In this document: in pieces, positions 1 through 13,119 of the stretch | Position numbering within the stretch: position 1 is the stretch's first letter | How the letters are laid out: every line of letters starts with the position of its first letter | Assembly (NCBI GenBank): GCA_014898425.1 | Contig: RCSZ01000002.1 | Coordinates: 2,418,001 to 2,482,000, forward strand | DNA length: 64,000 nt | DNA from: Botryotinia globosa | Taxonomy: Eukaryota; Ascomycota; Leotiomycetes; Helotiales; Sclerotiniaceae | Direction: 5' to 3' | Program-made: the position numbers and the translations under genes | Notes under the pieces: generated by a model | The model's input: only the letters and a program-made list of their open reading frames with translations | Databases searched by the model: none | What the model was told of the DNA's origin: nothing

Positions 1-1542
1 CTTGGTACATATTTGATACTTGCTTGTAGATATTTGAGTAGAACGAAGAACCTTGGGAGAACGAGATTGTAAATAATCTCAAACTTGAACTATTACCTAG
101 GTTGGAACTTGCAAAGGAACACAATAGTTATAAGAGTTGAGACGGCCCCCAAGCAATTATCCATCATCAGATTAGATCCCCCCCCACGGGTAGCATCAAA
201 TCACCACATCGTCACCACGTTATCCATCACAATATTACCGATGTAGAATCTAAGAGATCTTTGATTCATGTCATTGTTATTCTGTCAAGCATCTTAACTG
301 ACCTGGCCAAGTCCGCCTGGGTAGCTGGAAGTTCCTCACATTGTTTAGAAATTAAAAACTGGTTTCATCTGGCGAAAAGTCTGTGCATCAACTGCACACA
401 CATCCCGCAGTCTGATTGTTTTGCTACGGATTCCGAGGATATCTCGAAAACGTGATGAAATGATATGCATGATTGCTAACGTGCGTCTCTTACTTTTTAT
501 CTCCCGCTTTTGTGCTTCACATCACCTACGACTAGCGAGAACAGTGATGTGATTGAAATAGCAAGATACACATCTCCAGGGTCGATTCAAGGATTTTCTC
601 GCTCTGAGCCTCTGATACATTCGTGTGTTTATTCTGACGGGGCCCGTCCCTACGGTCCTGCTAAGCACATTCCCGTCATGGCCTAGATTGTGTGACGTCG
701 GGTAGCTACCAACAGACTTTTGGAAAATGTTCACGGGATAGTGTTGAGAACACCGCATATTTCGCTGACTACTGTCACGGTGACCAAACGTATTCGTGGA
801 AACCCCATTGACAAGTAAAATATGGAAAACATAGAATATGGATGGCCCTTTTGTCAGTCATACAGTATCCACATTCAACTTCGCCTTCACCTGCCAACAC
901 GTTGTTGTTTTGTTGATATTTATTTTGTAATTGTTCCGACACGAAACCATCCGATTCGAAGACGCATACGTATCTACCCAGTCCTAGCAATGCGGCCGCA
1001 GGAAACCAGCCCTCGGGATGCTCTTAATAATGCATGTGCCGTCCATTTCAACGATCTGATACAAGGATTTACCTGCCAGAGCCTATCATCATGATACCAA
1101 GAGTCAAGAGTTGTTGAGAGAGTTCTCTCTATGCGTGATGCATTATGCGAAAAAGTCAAGCTAGAAGCTTTGATTGTTCATCTCTTCATCGACATCACAA
1201 ATCGTTGATTATGGTATGTACTACTTTTAGAAACCATACCCCGCTGATCACGGTAAGTAGACGAGGTAGAGCAGTATCAAGCTCTTCGGTCATGAAATGC
1301 ATGAATTTGGTTCATAAGGCTGATACAACATATAAAACAATAGATGTTGGAAATATCCTGATTAACGACGTTTTAGAAGCGACGCCAAGATCTCGCAGAC
1401 TCGTAACTTCGTAAGCTGAACAAATATAGATACGATATTTACGGGTTCAGAAGTTTTGTAAATAAGCTTTTGGTAGTTGTGGGATAGAGCGGACTTGGAT
1501 TCGATTGTTCGGCACGAGACGAGAGTATGAAGGGGGTATCTG

Positions 1543-1616
1543 TGGGTAGGTAGGGAGGTAGGGAGGTAGGGAGGGAGGTAGGTAGGTAGGTAACTGTAAG
1601 TAGGTAACTGTAAGTA
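1543..1616. repeat. GGTA/GGGA microsatellite plus 14-bp duplication
   Basis: A run of GGTA and GGGA tetranucleotides covers 1543-1592. A perfect two-copy 14-bp direct repeat (GGTAACTGTAAGTA) then covers 1589-1616. It is non-coding. Confidence 0.85.
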
Positions 1617-2192
1617 GCCGCACTTCGGGATTCTTAAAAACTTCCATTGGTAGCCAAAACCTTAGATCTTGCCGGAGTGCGGGCGGGATCTCAAGAATGT
1701 TGTGATTTGTGACCGGGCTGAGGATGTACAGTGAGTCAGTCCATGACGGTACCAGAAATGAGCCTGGCTATTCCTAGTTCTTGCGTTACCCATTCTAGCT
1801 TGGTGGTGTAGCAATTTTATAAATGTTCTAATGCTTCGGGCTTGAATTGACTACATACTATTTTTGTGCTTTCGTTGGACGAAAGCAACGGAATAGCTAC
1901 AACTACTCAGGTTGTGTAAATTCAAAGCGTGTTAGAGGCGTGCGGTGTAAGAAAAGAAAGGTTACTCCTACTCTGCAAGCAAAAGCTCCGACTGTATGGT
2001 AGCTTTAGGCTTTTGTTAATGTCACGGTAAGGGGTAGTACAAGTAGCTGGAGGCTCCACAAAGAGTCAGGATCAAGCAACAATCCTTGATTACCAAGAAC
2101 GGAGACGCATTTGGTAGAATGCAGTAGATGTAGCGAAATTAGAGGTTCTCTTGACATGGGCAGTAGGATAAGGCTCACGAGTCACGAGAGAT

Positions 2193-2222
2193 TTGGAACT
2201 TGGAACTTGGAACTTGGAACTT
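2193..2222. repeat. TTGGAAC heptamer repeat
   Basis: Four perfect head-to-tail copies of the 7-bp unit TTGGAAC in non-coding DNA. Confidence 0.9.
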
Positions 2223-2405
2223 GAAAGGGAGAAGATTAACTTTCTGGTATCGACGCCCGTGTGATTCTGGGAAAGGAGAAGGAATATCCCATCCCGAGGA
2301 TTCAAGATTGAAATGAAATGAAATGAAACGAGATTCGAAGAAGGATCGTTTGCTCTTACTAGGTATCTGTCGTTGACTCGTTGATCGTAATGGAATTGCT
2401 AAGGT

Positions 2406-2452
2406 TTCTGTTTCCGTTTCCCTTTCCCTTTCTGTTTCTGTTTCTGTTTCTG
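2406..2452. repeat. polypyrimidine TTTCTG/TTTCCC tract
   Basis: Imperfect hexamer repeats of TTTCTG, TTTCCG and TTTCCC make a 47-bp strand rich in C and T with no gene on either side. Confidence 0.75.
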
Positions 2453-2558
2453 GGATATCTCTCAGCTAGAAGAAGGAATTATGGATACATCCGTATTTAG
2501 ACCGCTTGAAGGCAAATGAGGCAAAACGATTGGTGGAGTAAATTCATAAATGCAGGTA

Positions 2559-2590
2559 CGACCGTCGACCGTCGACCGTCGACCGTCGAC
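2559..2590. repeat. CGACCGT heptamer repeat with palindromic GTCGAC cores
   Basis: About 4.5 perfect copies of a 7-bp unit CGACCGT. Each junction makes the palindrome GTCGAC, so the array can fold back on itself. It is strikingly GC-rich within an AT-rich spacer. Confidence 0.9.
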
Positions 2591-5232
2591 TAGGTCTAAA
2601 AGTGTCTAACCGGAATTGACACAGATGAAGAAAAGATACAAAAAAAAGTTGATGAAACAAACTTCAAATCTGATCCACTCACTAAATACCTATTCCAGTC
2701 ATCAGAACAACTCGAAACAACTCATTTTGAACCTTCTTTTTCTGAGGCTACAATGAAAATGATATCCTCGCTATTGCATCGAACGCCGAGCAATGGAGTG
2801 GGGTGGTGGACTTCCCAAAATGTACGAGTGCGAGACGCCGTTTGACGTGGAAAGGAAACTTCAAATCACATCCATCGATCATCTCCGTACTAGCCACAGA
2901 ATAGGAACAGAACCGCCGGCAGAATAGGTGGGAGTATCGTATCACATGGCTATGATCACATCTCCCTAATAGCTAGGACTACGTGGGAAGCGGTACAAAT
3001 ATGAAGCAGTGGAATCAACAATGTGGGCGATTTGTTATAAGTAAGTGCTCACTAATAATAACAACAAAATATACTCATTGCATGGTGCCTTGCCTGTCTA
3101 GATAATGCCTTCATCGTTCGTAGCACCGCCTGTCTACTCTACTCGAGGATCTATCTGCCATCTAATGTTGTACATAGAGCTAAGTCTTCAGCTGAACTGG
3201 ACTACTGGCTAGGTACAGATATCATTTTCCAATGTTCCAGACTCCATGGACGACATAGCTTACTTGACTCGCCCCCAAATATCGACTGTACTCCAAGATC
3301 TCCTTCCGAGCACGGTCTGTAATTTAGAGACGGCGGGCCAACCCTTACGCAAGTAATAATCGTGTTTGGCAGGTCTGCCAACTACTCGCCGATTGTCATC
3401 CCCATGTCGCTTTTCCTATTGTCTGTCCAATCTTACATGTTTTGTAATCATCACGATTTTCCTTGCCCAAATCAAACTCTCGGCTCCGTTCCGACTACTA
3501 CCAAAACTGAGGTGAGGCGTCAACAAAGTCCTTCAATGGGTTGTTCCACTCTTCGCTCTACGTAGTAGACTGCAGATACATAATTTCGTAAGGGACCAGG
3601 ACCAAGAACGCTACAACCACATCGCTTACAGTACTCCATAGAATCATTTCTTCGAAATTACCGAGAGAATCCACCACTAACGGGGTCTAAAAGCAGGAAC
3701 GGTGAGGAAACATAACGGCACAAGAATAGACCTGCCCTCATGGAAAACATCCACATACTCCTATTTAACTAGATGGCGCTTATGCTTCAGATTAAAATAT
3801 TCTCCGATACGATCCCCACTCAGCAGTCCTTCAACTGGTTCAACAAGTATCAGAAACTTCAGATTCTCTACGTGACGAGTCATCAGCACATCTTTCACGT
3901 CTTCAAACAATGCCCAGAAATAAACATTCACAACAGGATGTTTGTGAACCATAACTTTATACACGAATGCTTGCAAAAATGTTGTCACAATGTGCTGTAC
4001 GTGGTCGTGGGCTCATCACAATACGTCTTCTTCGGACTTGTGGGACTTTGACTAGGTTAGATAGTCGTCATACGTTCGAAATTGCTTTCAGATTATGATG
4101 CTTTTGCTGTTTCTTGTGAACACTTCACACAATTTCAGGCTGCTGACGAGCTTGCCTCATTATCCGCCTGTTTATCCGAGAGATTGAGGGGTGCAGAGAC
4201 CCCAACCATATCACGTCCAGTATCCATGCCCTTGCATTTGGTCATCTTAAGGTGATGGGGGGTCATAATACAATCCCTGTATCGAGCCTTGCTGCGTCGA
4301 TCAGCACGGGCGCCACAAAGAAGTACCACACTGGATTCTCTCATGTTCTGAATCTTCGATAATCGTGACTGGACGGACTCTGCCTTACTTTCTGCTGTTA
4401 GCAGCCATGCAGTGTTCTCCCGTAGGAAGACCGCATTCTAATAGAACGGCGACCATTCATATCGTTATCTTCGCACATTTACAACCTGCAGCTCTCCACG
4501 AGAACCAGCACGAGAAGAATCTCCCGTGTTTTTCCATCTATAGCACACATCAAGAGGGTATCACCATGACTACCATCTCACTGCATATATGCGACAGACA
4601 AGACGTAAGGTGGCTGTGTCCCCGGATTTCCAATTACTCAAAATATACCCTGTTTGCGGGTAAAGGACTTTCCGGTAGTAGGTACTATATACTTTCTATT
4701 TCAGAATTCGATACGTAAACTCAGGATCTCGTATCAAGGGAATATCGGCAGTTGTCGGCGATTAATATATTCTATATTGTATATTACATGTAATTCATGC
4801 ATGATACGATTTATTATATTGCAATTTATTTCCTACACTGCAAACCATATGTACCTGGTTATAGAACAGTTCCAGAAATCTGGTTATCTTGAGAGAATAT
4901 CCATTAACAAGCTGTCGTGGACATTTTTGACAATCAGTTTGAGAGTCGAAATTTGGATTAGCTTTGCGAGCTGTTACTATCAAGGTGCTAAGTTTGTTGA
5001 AGTTGGGCTCAACAGTTTTCAAACAACATCTCCCGGAATAGTCTTCCCTTCGGGATTATCGGTTATATTCATCCCATGGACAGAAATGGACCAAGGGAAC
5101 CGAGAAAGTGTGCATCCAGACGACTGAGAATTCAGCCGAATCGTCTTTGGGTCGTCAAGATCCACTGTTCAGTGAACATTCTACCAGTTCGCATATCATA
5201 TCGTTTTCTGATGGAGCCGAGGGATGATGGGC

Positions 5233-5269
5233 TCGGTACCAGTCATCTGAGTTCGGTACCAGTCATCTG
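5233..5269. repeat. 20-bp period direct duplication
   Basis: The 17-base word beginning TCGGTACCAGTC occurs twice with a spacing of exactly 20 bp. It is non-coding and probably a recent replication-slippage duplication. Confidence 0.85.
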
Positions 5270-8254
5270 CTATGAGATGTATCGTGCGTATTCTTTTGGG
5301 GCAGAAAATTATTGCACACCCTTGAAGTTGGTAGGGTCTCAGTCTCGCCTCGCACCCCCTAACTACAACGTCGTGTGTTACCAGATTTTGTTAAAGAACA
5401 TACACAATGGAGCAACGAGTAAGATGAGGTCAAAGTATGATGTATCATGTTAATTTTAAAGAATTATCAGTCCTCCCACGATTAACTCTATTGTCAAAGA
5501 TGTAGAGGATCCCTTTACCAAAATGAAACCTATTTTTGTCCTTTCAGTGTCACTGCCCTTACTCTACTAGCTTCACTATTAAATGATAGTGTCTCGATAT
5601 TTCCCATTGGTCAGTATAACATCAAAATGTTGTTCTTACTTTGAATGGAAACATTAGAACTCGTCTCCAGCATATAGGTAGACATTCTATTTACTTCCAT
5701 GAATGTCTACCAGTTCTCTCTCCTTGCAAAAGTAAAATAGTTGCCAGATTCACATATAGGTATATCGTCATCATCACAAAAGTCATAATTTATCATGGAG
5801 ACAGGACGAAGGTCCGAAAAAACGTTGCAACTGACATTCATCATCATTCAAAAATGAACGAAGTAAGTTAAGAGTAAATTTTAGCGCTTAGCGCCGTCGT
5901 TATTGACAAGCCTTCGAAAAGCCATGGTGACATCGTGGCTCTACTATCTGCACGTCGCCATCGCTATCTTAACTCGTTCCAGAAACTTCCAATGGGAGAT
6001 CTAGTGAGCATAAATTTGAGCGTCTCGTGTGTATATTAAGCATCTCGTGATGTCGATAATGCTACTTCGTATTGCGGTAGCTAGCAGTGACACTGAGTGG
6101 GGCAGTATGTACGAAACTTCCCACGACACGCGATCAAGTTCACAGTCATCGTTGTGGTAAAAGACACGACGTTGATTCAAAAATTATTGTCAACTTGAGG
6201 CTTGAGCTCTAGCCTGTGTTCACGATGATCTTTCCTTTGGCGGAACATAACGACCGTTGATCCGGCGGCAATGGCCCTAGTCGGAGCTCTTGTTGAGCTA
6301 ATACTGCAGCTTTTTTTCTAAGTCTAGTACGTGATTAGAGAGGAGTCTTCTTCCGGTAGACTAGATCAAAAATATGGGGAAAGAATGAGCAGGAACTCTT
6401 CTCCGTAATGGGAAGAGATAGAATGACAGGCTTTGAGCTTGAGCTTTGCGCTTCTGGTAACATACATTTTGGAGTTGGGATTTGATGTCACAATGAGCCC
6501 AAAAGACATTAAGTTACGTCATATGACTGATTCTCAACGGTGATATCGATCATATGGTGTCGAGATGTTGCCTGTAAAAGGATATACGCTGTCGAAGATA
6601 TTTCAATCCTGGTTGGGACAATAAGTTGATGGTCCTTTCGAAAAACTACAGATGTTTAGAAAACACTCCAAGATGCCTCACATTGAATATGCATTTTGAA
6701 AGACCAAATTCCCAAAAAATCCTGATTGATTATTACGTTACATGCGGACTCACGGAAACGTAAATGGTGACGATATACTAGAATCTGTTCCTTCAGATAC
6801 CTATCTAGAAGAAGAAAAATAGTCGGCTTGGAGAATTTCATTTAGTACATGAAAGACATCGCTAGAGTCCTATCAATGATTCAAAATTCTAAATACTTTG
6901 CTCTCGACATGAGCTTCAACACCTAAAAACCATCATCGCAGCTCACTCCATCTATATAATGTACGTCAGAAAGAGCATTACAGATACACCCCTCGTTAAA
7001 TCTCATCTTATTGACTCCATTTCCCCGCATTTGAAACCGGACCTCAAAACTTGATATAAACTTATAGATCCCGCTAAAAAGCTTAGTATTCCGTGGTCAG
7101 AACAGCCATCCGCATCTCAGCCTCATCCAAGCCTGTTTTGAAGTGCCGATCGTAGGCCATGTGTTGTCTTTGATTGGCAGATGTGGCGGTCTTCTTGTCT
7201 TTGTTCCATCAATCTGTGTGTTATTACAGCAATTCCTGCTTACTTTTACTTACTTTGGAGTGCACAGATGTGCTGGGAACCCCTCGGTGTAAGACGGGAG
7301 AAACTTTGCTGTCATTTCGTTTCTGGACATGAAGATAGCATGCCTTGAAATGTGCGATTTCTGCAGGACTTAATCAGGTGGTTTATTACTCATTCTTGCC
7401 ATTGGATTCATGATAATTAATGTTGAGTTATTCACAGAACAAATGACAGTAGCCTTACATGCGAGCAAAGTTTCTTTGGTTTCATTGCAGAGTAAACATT
7501 ATATCTCAAGAGCTGTTTTCACTAGGAAAGTTTCAAAATCCGGGATCAAACAAAAGAAATCCGAAGACTCGATTGCTATGACTGCGGTATAAAAGATATA
7601 TACATCACCAACACAAATTACACTCTCTCCACGATCTCTAGATGTAAATACAATGAACTGTACTAGTCTTCCCAGAAAAGGTTGATCTTGATGACGAGCC
7701 CAATTGAGAAGTAATATGATCTGTAGTCCCAGTTAGAAACCCATGACATGCTTCATTTTACTTTATCCTAATTCTCTCAACTTTTCTCTTTTGCTCGGTC
7801 GAGCCTGACGCATCAACAGATCTAATCTAATATACACTTTCATGGTCATCCATATCTACAAAAAACTGGTACAGCGTTTGAAGGCTACCGTGAAACTAAA
7901 TGATATAGATATGGAATTTGCGACTAAGTCGTGGTTTCGACCGTCGGTGGTAATACAATACAAGCATAACCGAGCATGAAAGGGGATAGATAACTCAATC
8001 ACCAAGCACAAACCTCGAACCTTAATTACACTACATGGATACTGCAGGCTATAACAGAATGATAAGATAGAAAAGACGGATTTGTGTTCATAATTGGTAT
8101 CATTCTTTGTTTATTCATTATTGTACGCCATTTTCCTGTATTATAGTCATATACAATACATTTCCGTGGATGTTGTCCATGGGCCGTCCTAATTCTCCTT
8201 CATCCACACATCTATCGGCGATTAATTTATCTTACAAATTTCTTCCTGGTATTA

Positions 8255-11200
8255 TCAATCGACGCCATCAAATTCTTCTTCGGGCTCAATAATATCGTCA
8301 TCTTCCCCTACACCCTCATACCCCTCTCCAGTCTCAACATCATCTCCAACCACCTTTCCCTCCTCAATCGCTAAAATCTCTGCTCCGCCTTCCGGTAACC
8401 CTCTTTCTTCTCTCAGCTGTCTTATCTTGGAATTAGTCATCTCGAAAACGTATTGACCCAAATGCTCCACCCCTTCCATAACAGCTTCACCTTGCACTGA
8501 ATCTAGGCCCTCTTCGTTCGCCAGGATCCTCTGACTTGGCCACATCTCCCCAGTGCTCAACGTCAACTTATCTGGTCTCGATAGTAAAATATCGAAGGCC
8601 TGCTTCAGCTCGAAACACGATTCAAAGACATCCCGTCGTCCCAGAATGTAAAGACCAAGACGAGCGCGAGACAATGCCACCGTAAGACGTCTAATGTCGC
8701 GAAGATAGCCGACACGTGATGTACGAGTGAGGGAGAGAATAACATCTGATATCCTGTCAGTCATTTATCGGCAAGAGAATTAGCTTCAAGAAACTTACAG
8801 TCATTTTGCTCTCCTTGATATTTATCGACAGTTGTGACGATTTTTGGGAGACCAAATAGAGGATTCTTAGCACATCGATGGGATAGAACGTCTTTGATTA
8901 GTGCGCGCTGACCAGCATATGTGGATAGTATACTGATCTTCGAAGCTGGATATCCCAGTAAGCGCATATATTGATAGATGGCGACTGCGTATTCTGCTTC
9001 TCCTAGATTCTGGATGAAATGAGGAGTTGGCTCCATTTCACCCTTTCCTTTGTAATCAGAAACTTGGATGAATTGGTAATCGTACTTGAAACCAGCATTT
9101 GCGGTTTGATATTCGGGTGCAGTTGATACAATTGGCAAATTGCCAAGATTTTGGTAACGCCAGGAATATAGGGATGCGATCGATGGACGAGCACGACCCT
9201 GTTGATCGAGATTGATAGTTGGGACACCTAAGCGAACCAGGCGAGAGAAGAGCGACTGTTCGAGATTTGCGTAGTGACGAAACGCAAGATTCTGAACGAC
9301 AGGAGAGTTCTGGAAGTGGTCACCGCACAAAACTACACGCTGGAGGGGAGTCCCGCCATTTTCTGGCTTCTGCAACGCCATAGGTATAAAGTTTTCGATT
9401 TCAGTGATCTGAGCCGCCTCCTCCATAACGACATTATCATAATGGAAGCCAAGTGAAGATATCTCACGTCTTCTCATAGCTGCATGCGTTGATGTCATCG
9501 CAATGATGCGAGCCTCGTTGGTAAGAAGATAGTTTGCCTTGTCTCGATCTCGTCGCAAGATCTCAAATGGTCGGACGTCTTCAAGTTCAGCGAAAATCTT
9601 AGTGACGTGGTTGTAACAGCCTGTAGCTACATCAATGACGGCATCTTTGTCGGCACCAGGAGGGAAAAGAGGCTGAGGAGCATTCGAAAAGTAGTAATGA
9701 AACGGAAAAGCAGAGACGATTGACTCTGATGTTGAATTCGGGTCTTTCATAACTTCCTGGAATCTTATCCATGCTGGCTCAACGTAAACTGAGTTGAAGT
9801 ATCCGGCAGTTTCCGCTGAGCTTCCATGGGCACCTGGAGCACCGAAATTGGCAGCAAGGCGATCAACCTCTCTAAGGTATCCATCTCGATTTTCAAGGAA
9901 AGACTCGACACGTCCGTGTTTACTGAAATTCGTTTCAGTATCTAATTCCTCTTCACCATGTCCCAGTCGCAAAAGGTGGCGTTCGTCAATATCAAGAGCG
10001 ACGATCTTTTGGAACAATTGATTGAGAGCTTGATTACTATGTGCAATGAGTAGAGTACGCTGATTAGAGAAGTTGTGATATAAATTGTTGATGATTTGAG
10101 TTGCAACATCGGTCTTTCCAGTTCCCGGAGGACCAACAATAACAGTAAGCCCGGGTTGGGTACCGGAGATGATTGCTTCAATTTGAGCAGGCGTGAAACG
10201 GACTTGGTTCAACTTGGGGGCGTCCATGGGATATGGCCCTGTACTTGGGGGTTTATAGGAAGAAACTTGGATGGCTTGCGGCTCATCTTTTGGTGCAGGC
10301 TCTGCTTCTCTGCGCCTCTTTTTCGTTGGCCTTGCTGGCGGCTCAGCAGCTTTTGGCACGGTTTGCAATACGTAAGGTGGCCCAAAACTACCGGTGACGT
10401 CGTCATTTGGTTCGACCGTCCTACCGGGCAAGCTTTCGATTAGATGTTGCCAGTCAAGGAATGTGTCTCGGTAATCGACTTTTTTGAGTTGATTGGATAG
10501 TCTAGTATAGTTGGCTCCTGCAGGATCACCATAGCCTAAAAAGACCTCGTGAAGCCAGGGGGCTAGCGGGACATCAGAGAGTGTTAAACTTCTGATTGAT
10601 TCAAGAATCGGTTTGAAGTTATTTTCACGTCCTTTTCTACGAACAATGATGTTCATGGTTTCGTAAATGTCAGGCTTGCCTTTGTCGACGCGATCCTTGT
10701 CCTCTTTATACATGGCTGCATCAAGCTTTAATTGCAGTCTCCGCGAGCCAGCGCGAGCATTTCCATTGACTTGACCATTATAATTCATCAATGAGCGTCC
10801 CCTATCATCTTGTACTTGAATAACCTCAGCTGCTCGGAGGTATTTCAGACCGAGGTTCTGCGCGTCTGAAGTTGATGCTCCGCCGTTCGCGATCATAGCA
10901 GACTCGTCCGTGGCTTTCACAGAGAGCAAGAAGATCACGTCATCAGGCCGCAGCGAATCCCATTCGCGGCGAACATTTTCAGCCATGCGGCTTACATCAA
11001 TCGTGACTTCGGCTCGGACGAGAGCTGGTTTATCATCTCCTACGAGAGCAGGTACTACTTCAAGAATACTACAAAATCGATTAGAGTGGATCGAAATAAC
11101 ATAATGATGCTAAAACTTACGAAGGTTTCGCTATTGGAAGTGCCATCCTGGAAAATCCTTCAAAACTTGTCTGGCCTGTCCTACCGGCGACGGGTCGGAG

Positions 11201-12847
11201 ACGCTTTATTGTGTCCTCTACATCTCGTCTAATCTCATAGAACGACTCGCATCGATGCAAGATAAATGAACGCCACAGAAAATCCCCAACAGTTAGATAT
11301 TGCAGGTTCAGCTTTGGGATAGCGAGGGGCTGTGATCCATCGAACCCATCATTTCTGAGCAGGGTTCTTTCAAAAAGAGTACTTTCTGTTGGGAGAATGC
11401 TCAAGTCACGTGCAGTTTCCTGAAATGTCTTGCGCTTTTCATGTGTCGACGAAAGAATTTCCAAGAGAAATTTACGGTCTACTACAACGTTGGCAGATGG
11501 CGGATAAGACGTCCGTAGATCAAGAAGCTCGCAAAGCTCTGTGATCTCGGCATCTGTGAGGGATTCTAAATGACCCTCAAGCTCCACCCGCTTATCAATA
11601 GACGAATAGTTGGACAAGGCAAGAATGGTCAGCTTTTCCTTGAAATGCTTGAGTGCATTCCGTTGCAAGGACGCCAGTGTTGCACAATGGCGTTCATATG
11701 CTTCCGTGCGGCTATGTTGAACGCCCGTATGATCATTAATTGCAAAATATGTATAATGCTTCAAAAGCGCATATAGATCTCGTAGAAGCCCATTCTCCTC
11801 TTCATTGAATGCTGGGGATAGTCTGATAGTTGGAAGAACGTGAAGATCTTGTAGAAGTGTGTTGACGTATCTCCTGGTTGGCAATTGGCTCTGAAGATCC
11901 GATAAAAACTCTATAAACCTTTCACAATACTGTACATTTTCTGTTTCTTGTATTAGCCAAAATACAAATATCAAAGTGATAGCAAGGGCTTCAACGAACC
12001 TGTCTTTATTTTTTCTCCGTAGAGCTGATTGAAAAAATCCAGAATTAGAGTCAAGAGCCAAGATCGCTCAAACCTGAGTCTAGCTTTCGTAGGTTCATCA
12101 GATGCTTCATATCGTTTTCCGGCAGCCCTCCAAGCTTTCTTCAGTTGTACAGTATGGTCGAGTATCTTTTCTCTTTTCTTCTCGCTTGAAATGTTGTGCC
12201 AAATGGATATTGAGACCAAAGGTGCGCATTCTTTCCGAACTATGCCATTGTCTAGTGACTGGAATGCGCTTATTATGAATGACAACAGGTGCGTTCGAAT
12301 CGTTGCAGAGAGGGTAGTATCCAATGTCATAGACAAAATTCGGCGGAAGAGGGTTGAGAAATCAGGTGTATTGTCCGCAAAGATATCTATGTTCATCAGC
12401 ATGACGAACTGAAGCCTCCTTAATAGTACTTACCCCAAGTTGGCAGATGTTCTCTAGTCCTTACATTGACAATGAGAACTATGAGAAGTATATGAAAGTT
12501 GGAAGCATCTTCTGAATAACCCGGCCAAAGATAACTAGCTTTGTTGTCAGTAATAGTTCCTACGTCAAAAACCTGGATGATTAAATGTACTTCTCTAGAA
12601 TATGAAGATTTTCTAGCGTCAAAAGGGATCTGTAAGAAAAATCTTCCTGCTCTAAAACATCCCATATTTCTTTCTTGATAACGTCAGGCTTGACCTTAAC
12701 TTTCGTGGCTTTCTTCGAAGGTTTCAACCAATGGTTTGCGGCAAGTTGCGAAAATGAGCTTTCATCCTGTGATTCCTCCGCAGATGGCATTCCCATAGTT
12801 TCTTCAACAGCCTTTCCCTGGCCTCTTCCTTTCGTCCTCGGGGCCAT
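8255..12847 (-). CDS. AQR: intron-binding spliceosomal helicase Aquarius (Cwf11)
   Basis: Aquarius is an SF1-type RNA helicase that joins the spliceosome with the XAB2/Syf1 complex and contacts the intron upstream of the branch point in the nucleus. I model six exons: 12591-12847, 12434-12534, 12000-12386, 11121-11940, 8799-11068 and 8255-8745. They give 1441 codons in phase, close to the human length. Residues 1 to about 520 are the helical Aquarius N-terminal region. Walker A GPPGTGKT is at about 834-841. The Walker B variant EEAAQ, typical of this family in place of DEAD, is at about 1071-1075. The last exon carries the RTSRVGYLRDIRRL motif and an acidic tail. A basic KKRRRE patch lies near 771. 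The start is the ATG at 12847, where the Lys/Arg-rich N-terminus begins; an in-frame codon further upstream would only add unconserved sequence. The gene shares a short promoter with the THO gene. Confidence 0.95.
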
Positions 12848-13119
12848 TGTTGTTATCCGTGGTATTGACTGGCAATTCGAATTGCGCGCGTCGGTCGCGT
12901 GTAAACATCTTATCGTCCTGATAATTTTTGGAAGCTTGGTGCACCAGTGCTCTTGCACGTGATGACTAAGCAGAAATTCGCCGTATCTAGATTGACGTCG
13001 CGATAACCTTCACTTCTCGCAACAATTAATTCTATCACCAGCCCTGGAAACCTTTCAAATCACATTCTTTCGTCGGAGCCAGTACGGAAGGATTTTGTGA
13101 GTCGATATAGAAGCACAAA
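12848..13119. promoter_or_regulatory. shared bidirectional promoter region
   Basis: Only 272 bp separate the start codons of two divergent genes, Aquarius on the minus strand and HPR1/THOC1 on the plus strand. Both promoters and both 5' leaders must lie here. I see no clear TATA box. The part next to Aquarius is unusually CG-rich (near 12885-12900). Confidence 0.6.

Larger units (their letters stand above)
1..8254. other. gene-poor AT-rich spacer
   Basis: I see no convincing gene in these 8.2 kb. The open frames are short (under 160 codons), overlap on both strands, lack family motifs and have no paired splice sites that would extend them. The region does hold several short tandem repeats, listed separately. 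It could carry untranslated RNA or regulatory DNA, or be a decayed repeat. Nothing in the sequence lets me choose between these. Confidence 0.55.

Noticed and set aside
3761..4051. Overlapping frames on both strands that might suggest a transposase remnant
   Set aside because: I could not find a catalytic motif, terminal inverted repeat or target-site duplication.
4654..5453. Overlapping plus-strand frames of 157 and 125 codons
   Set aside because: No motif, no splice sites joining them, and the frames overlap each other and minus-strand frames. Probably chance opening.
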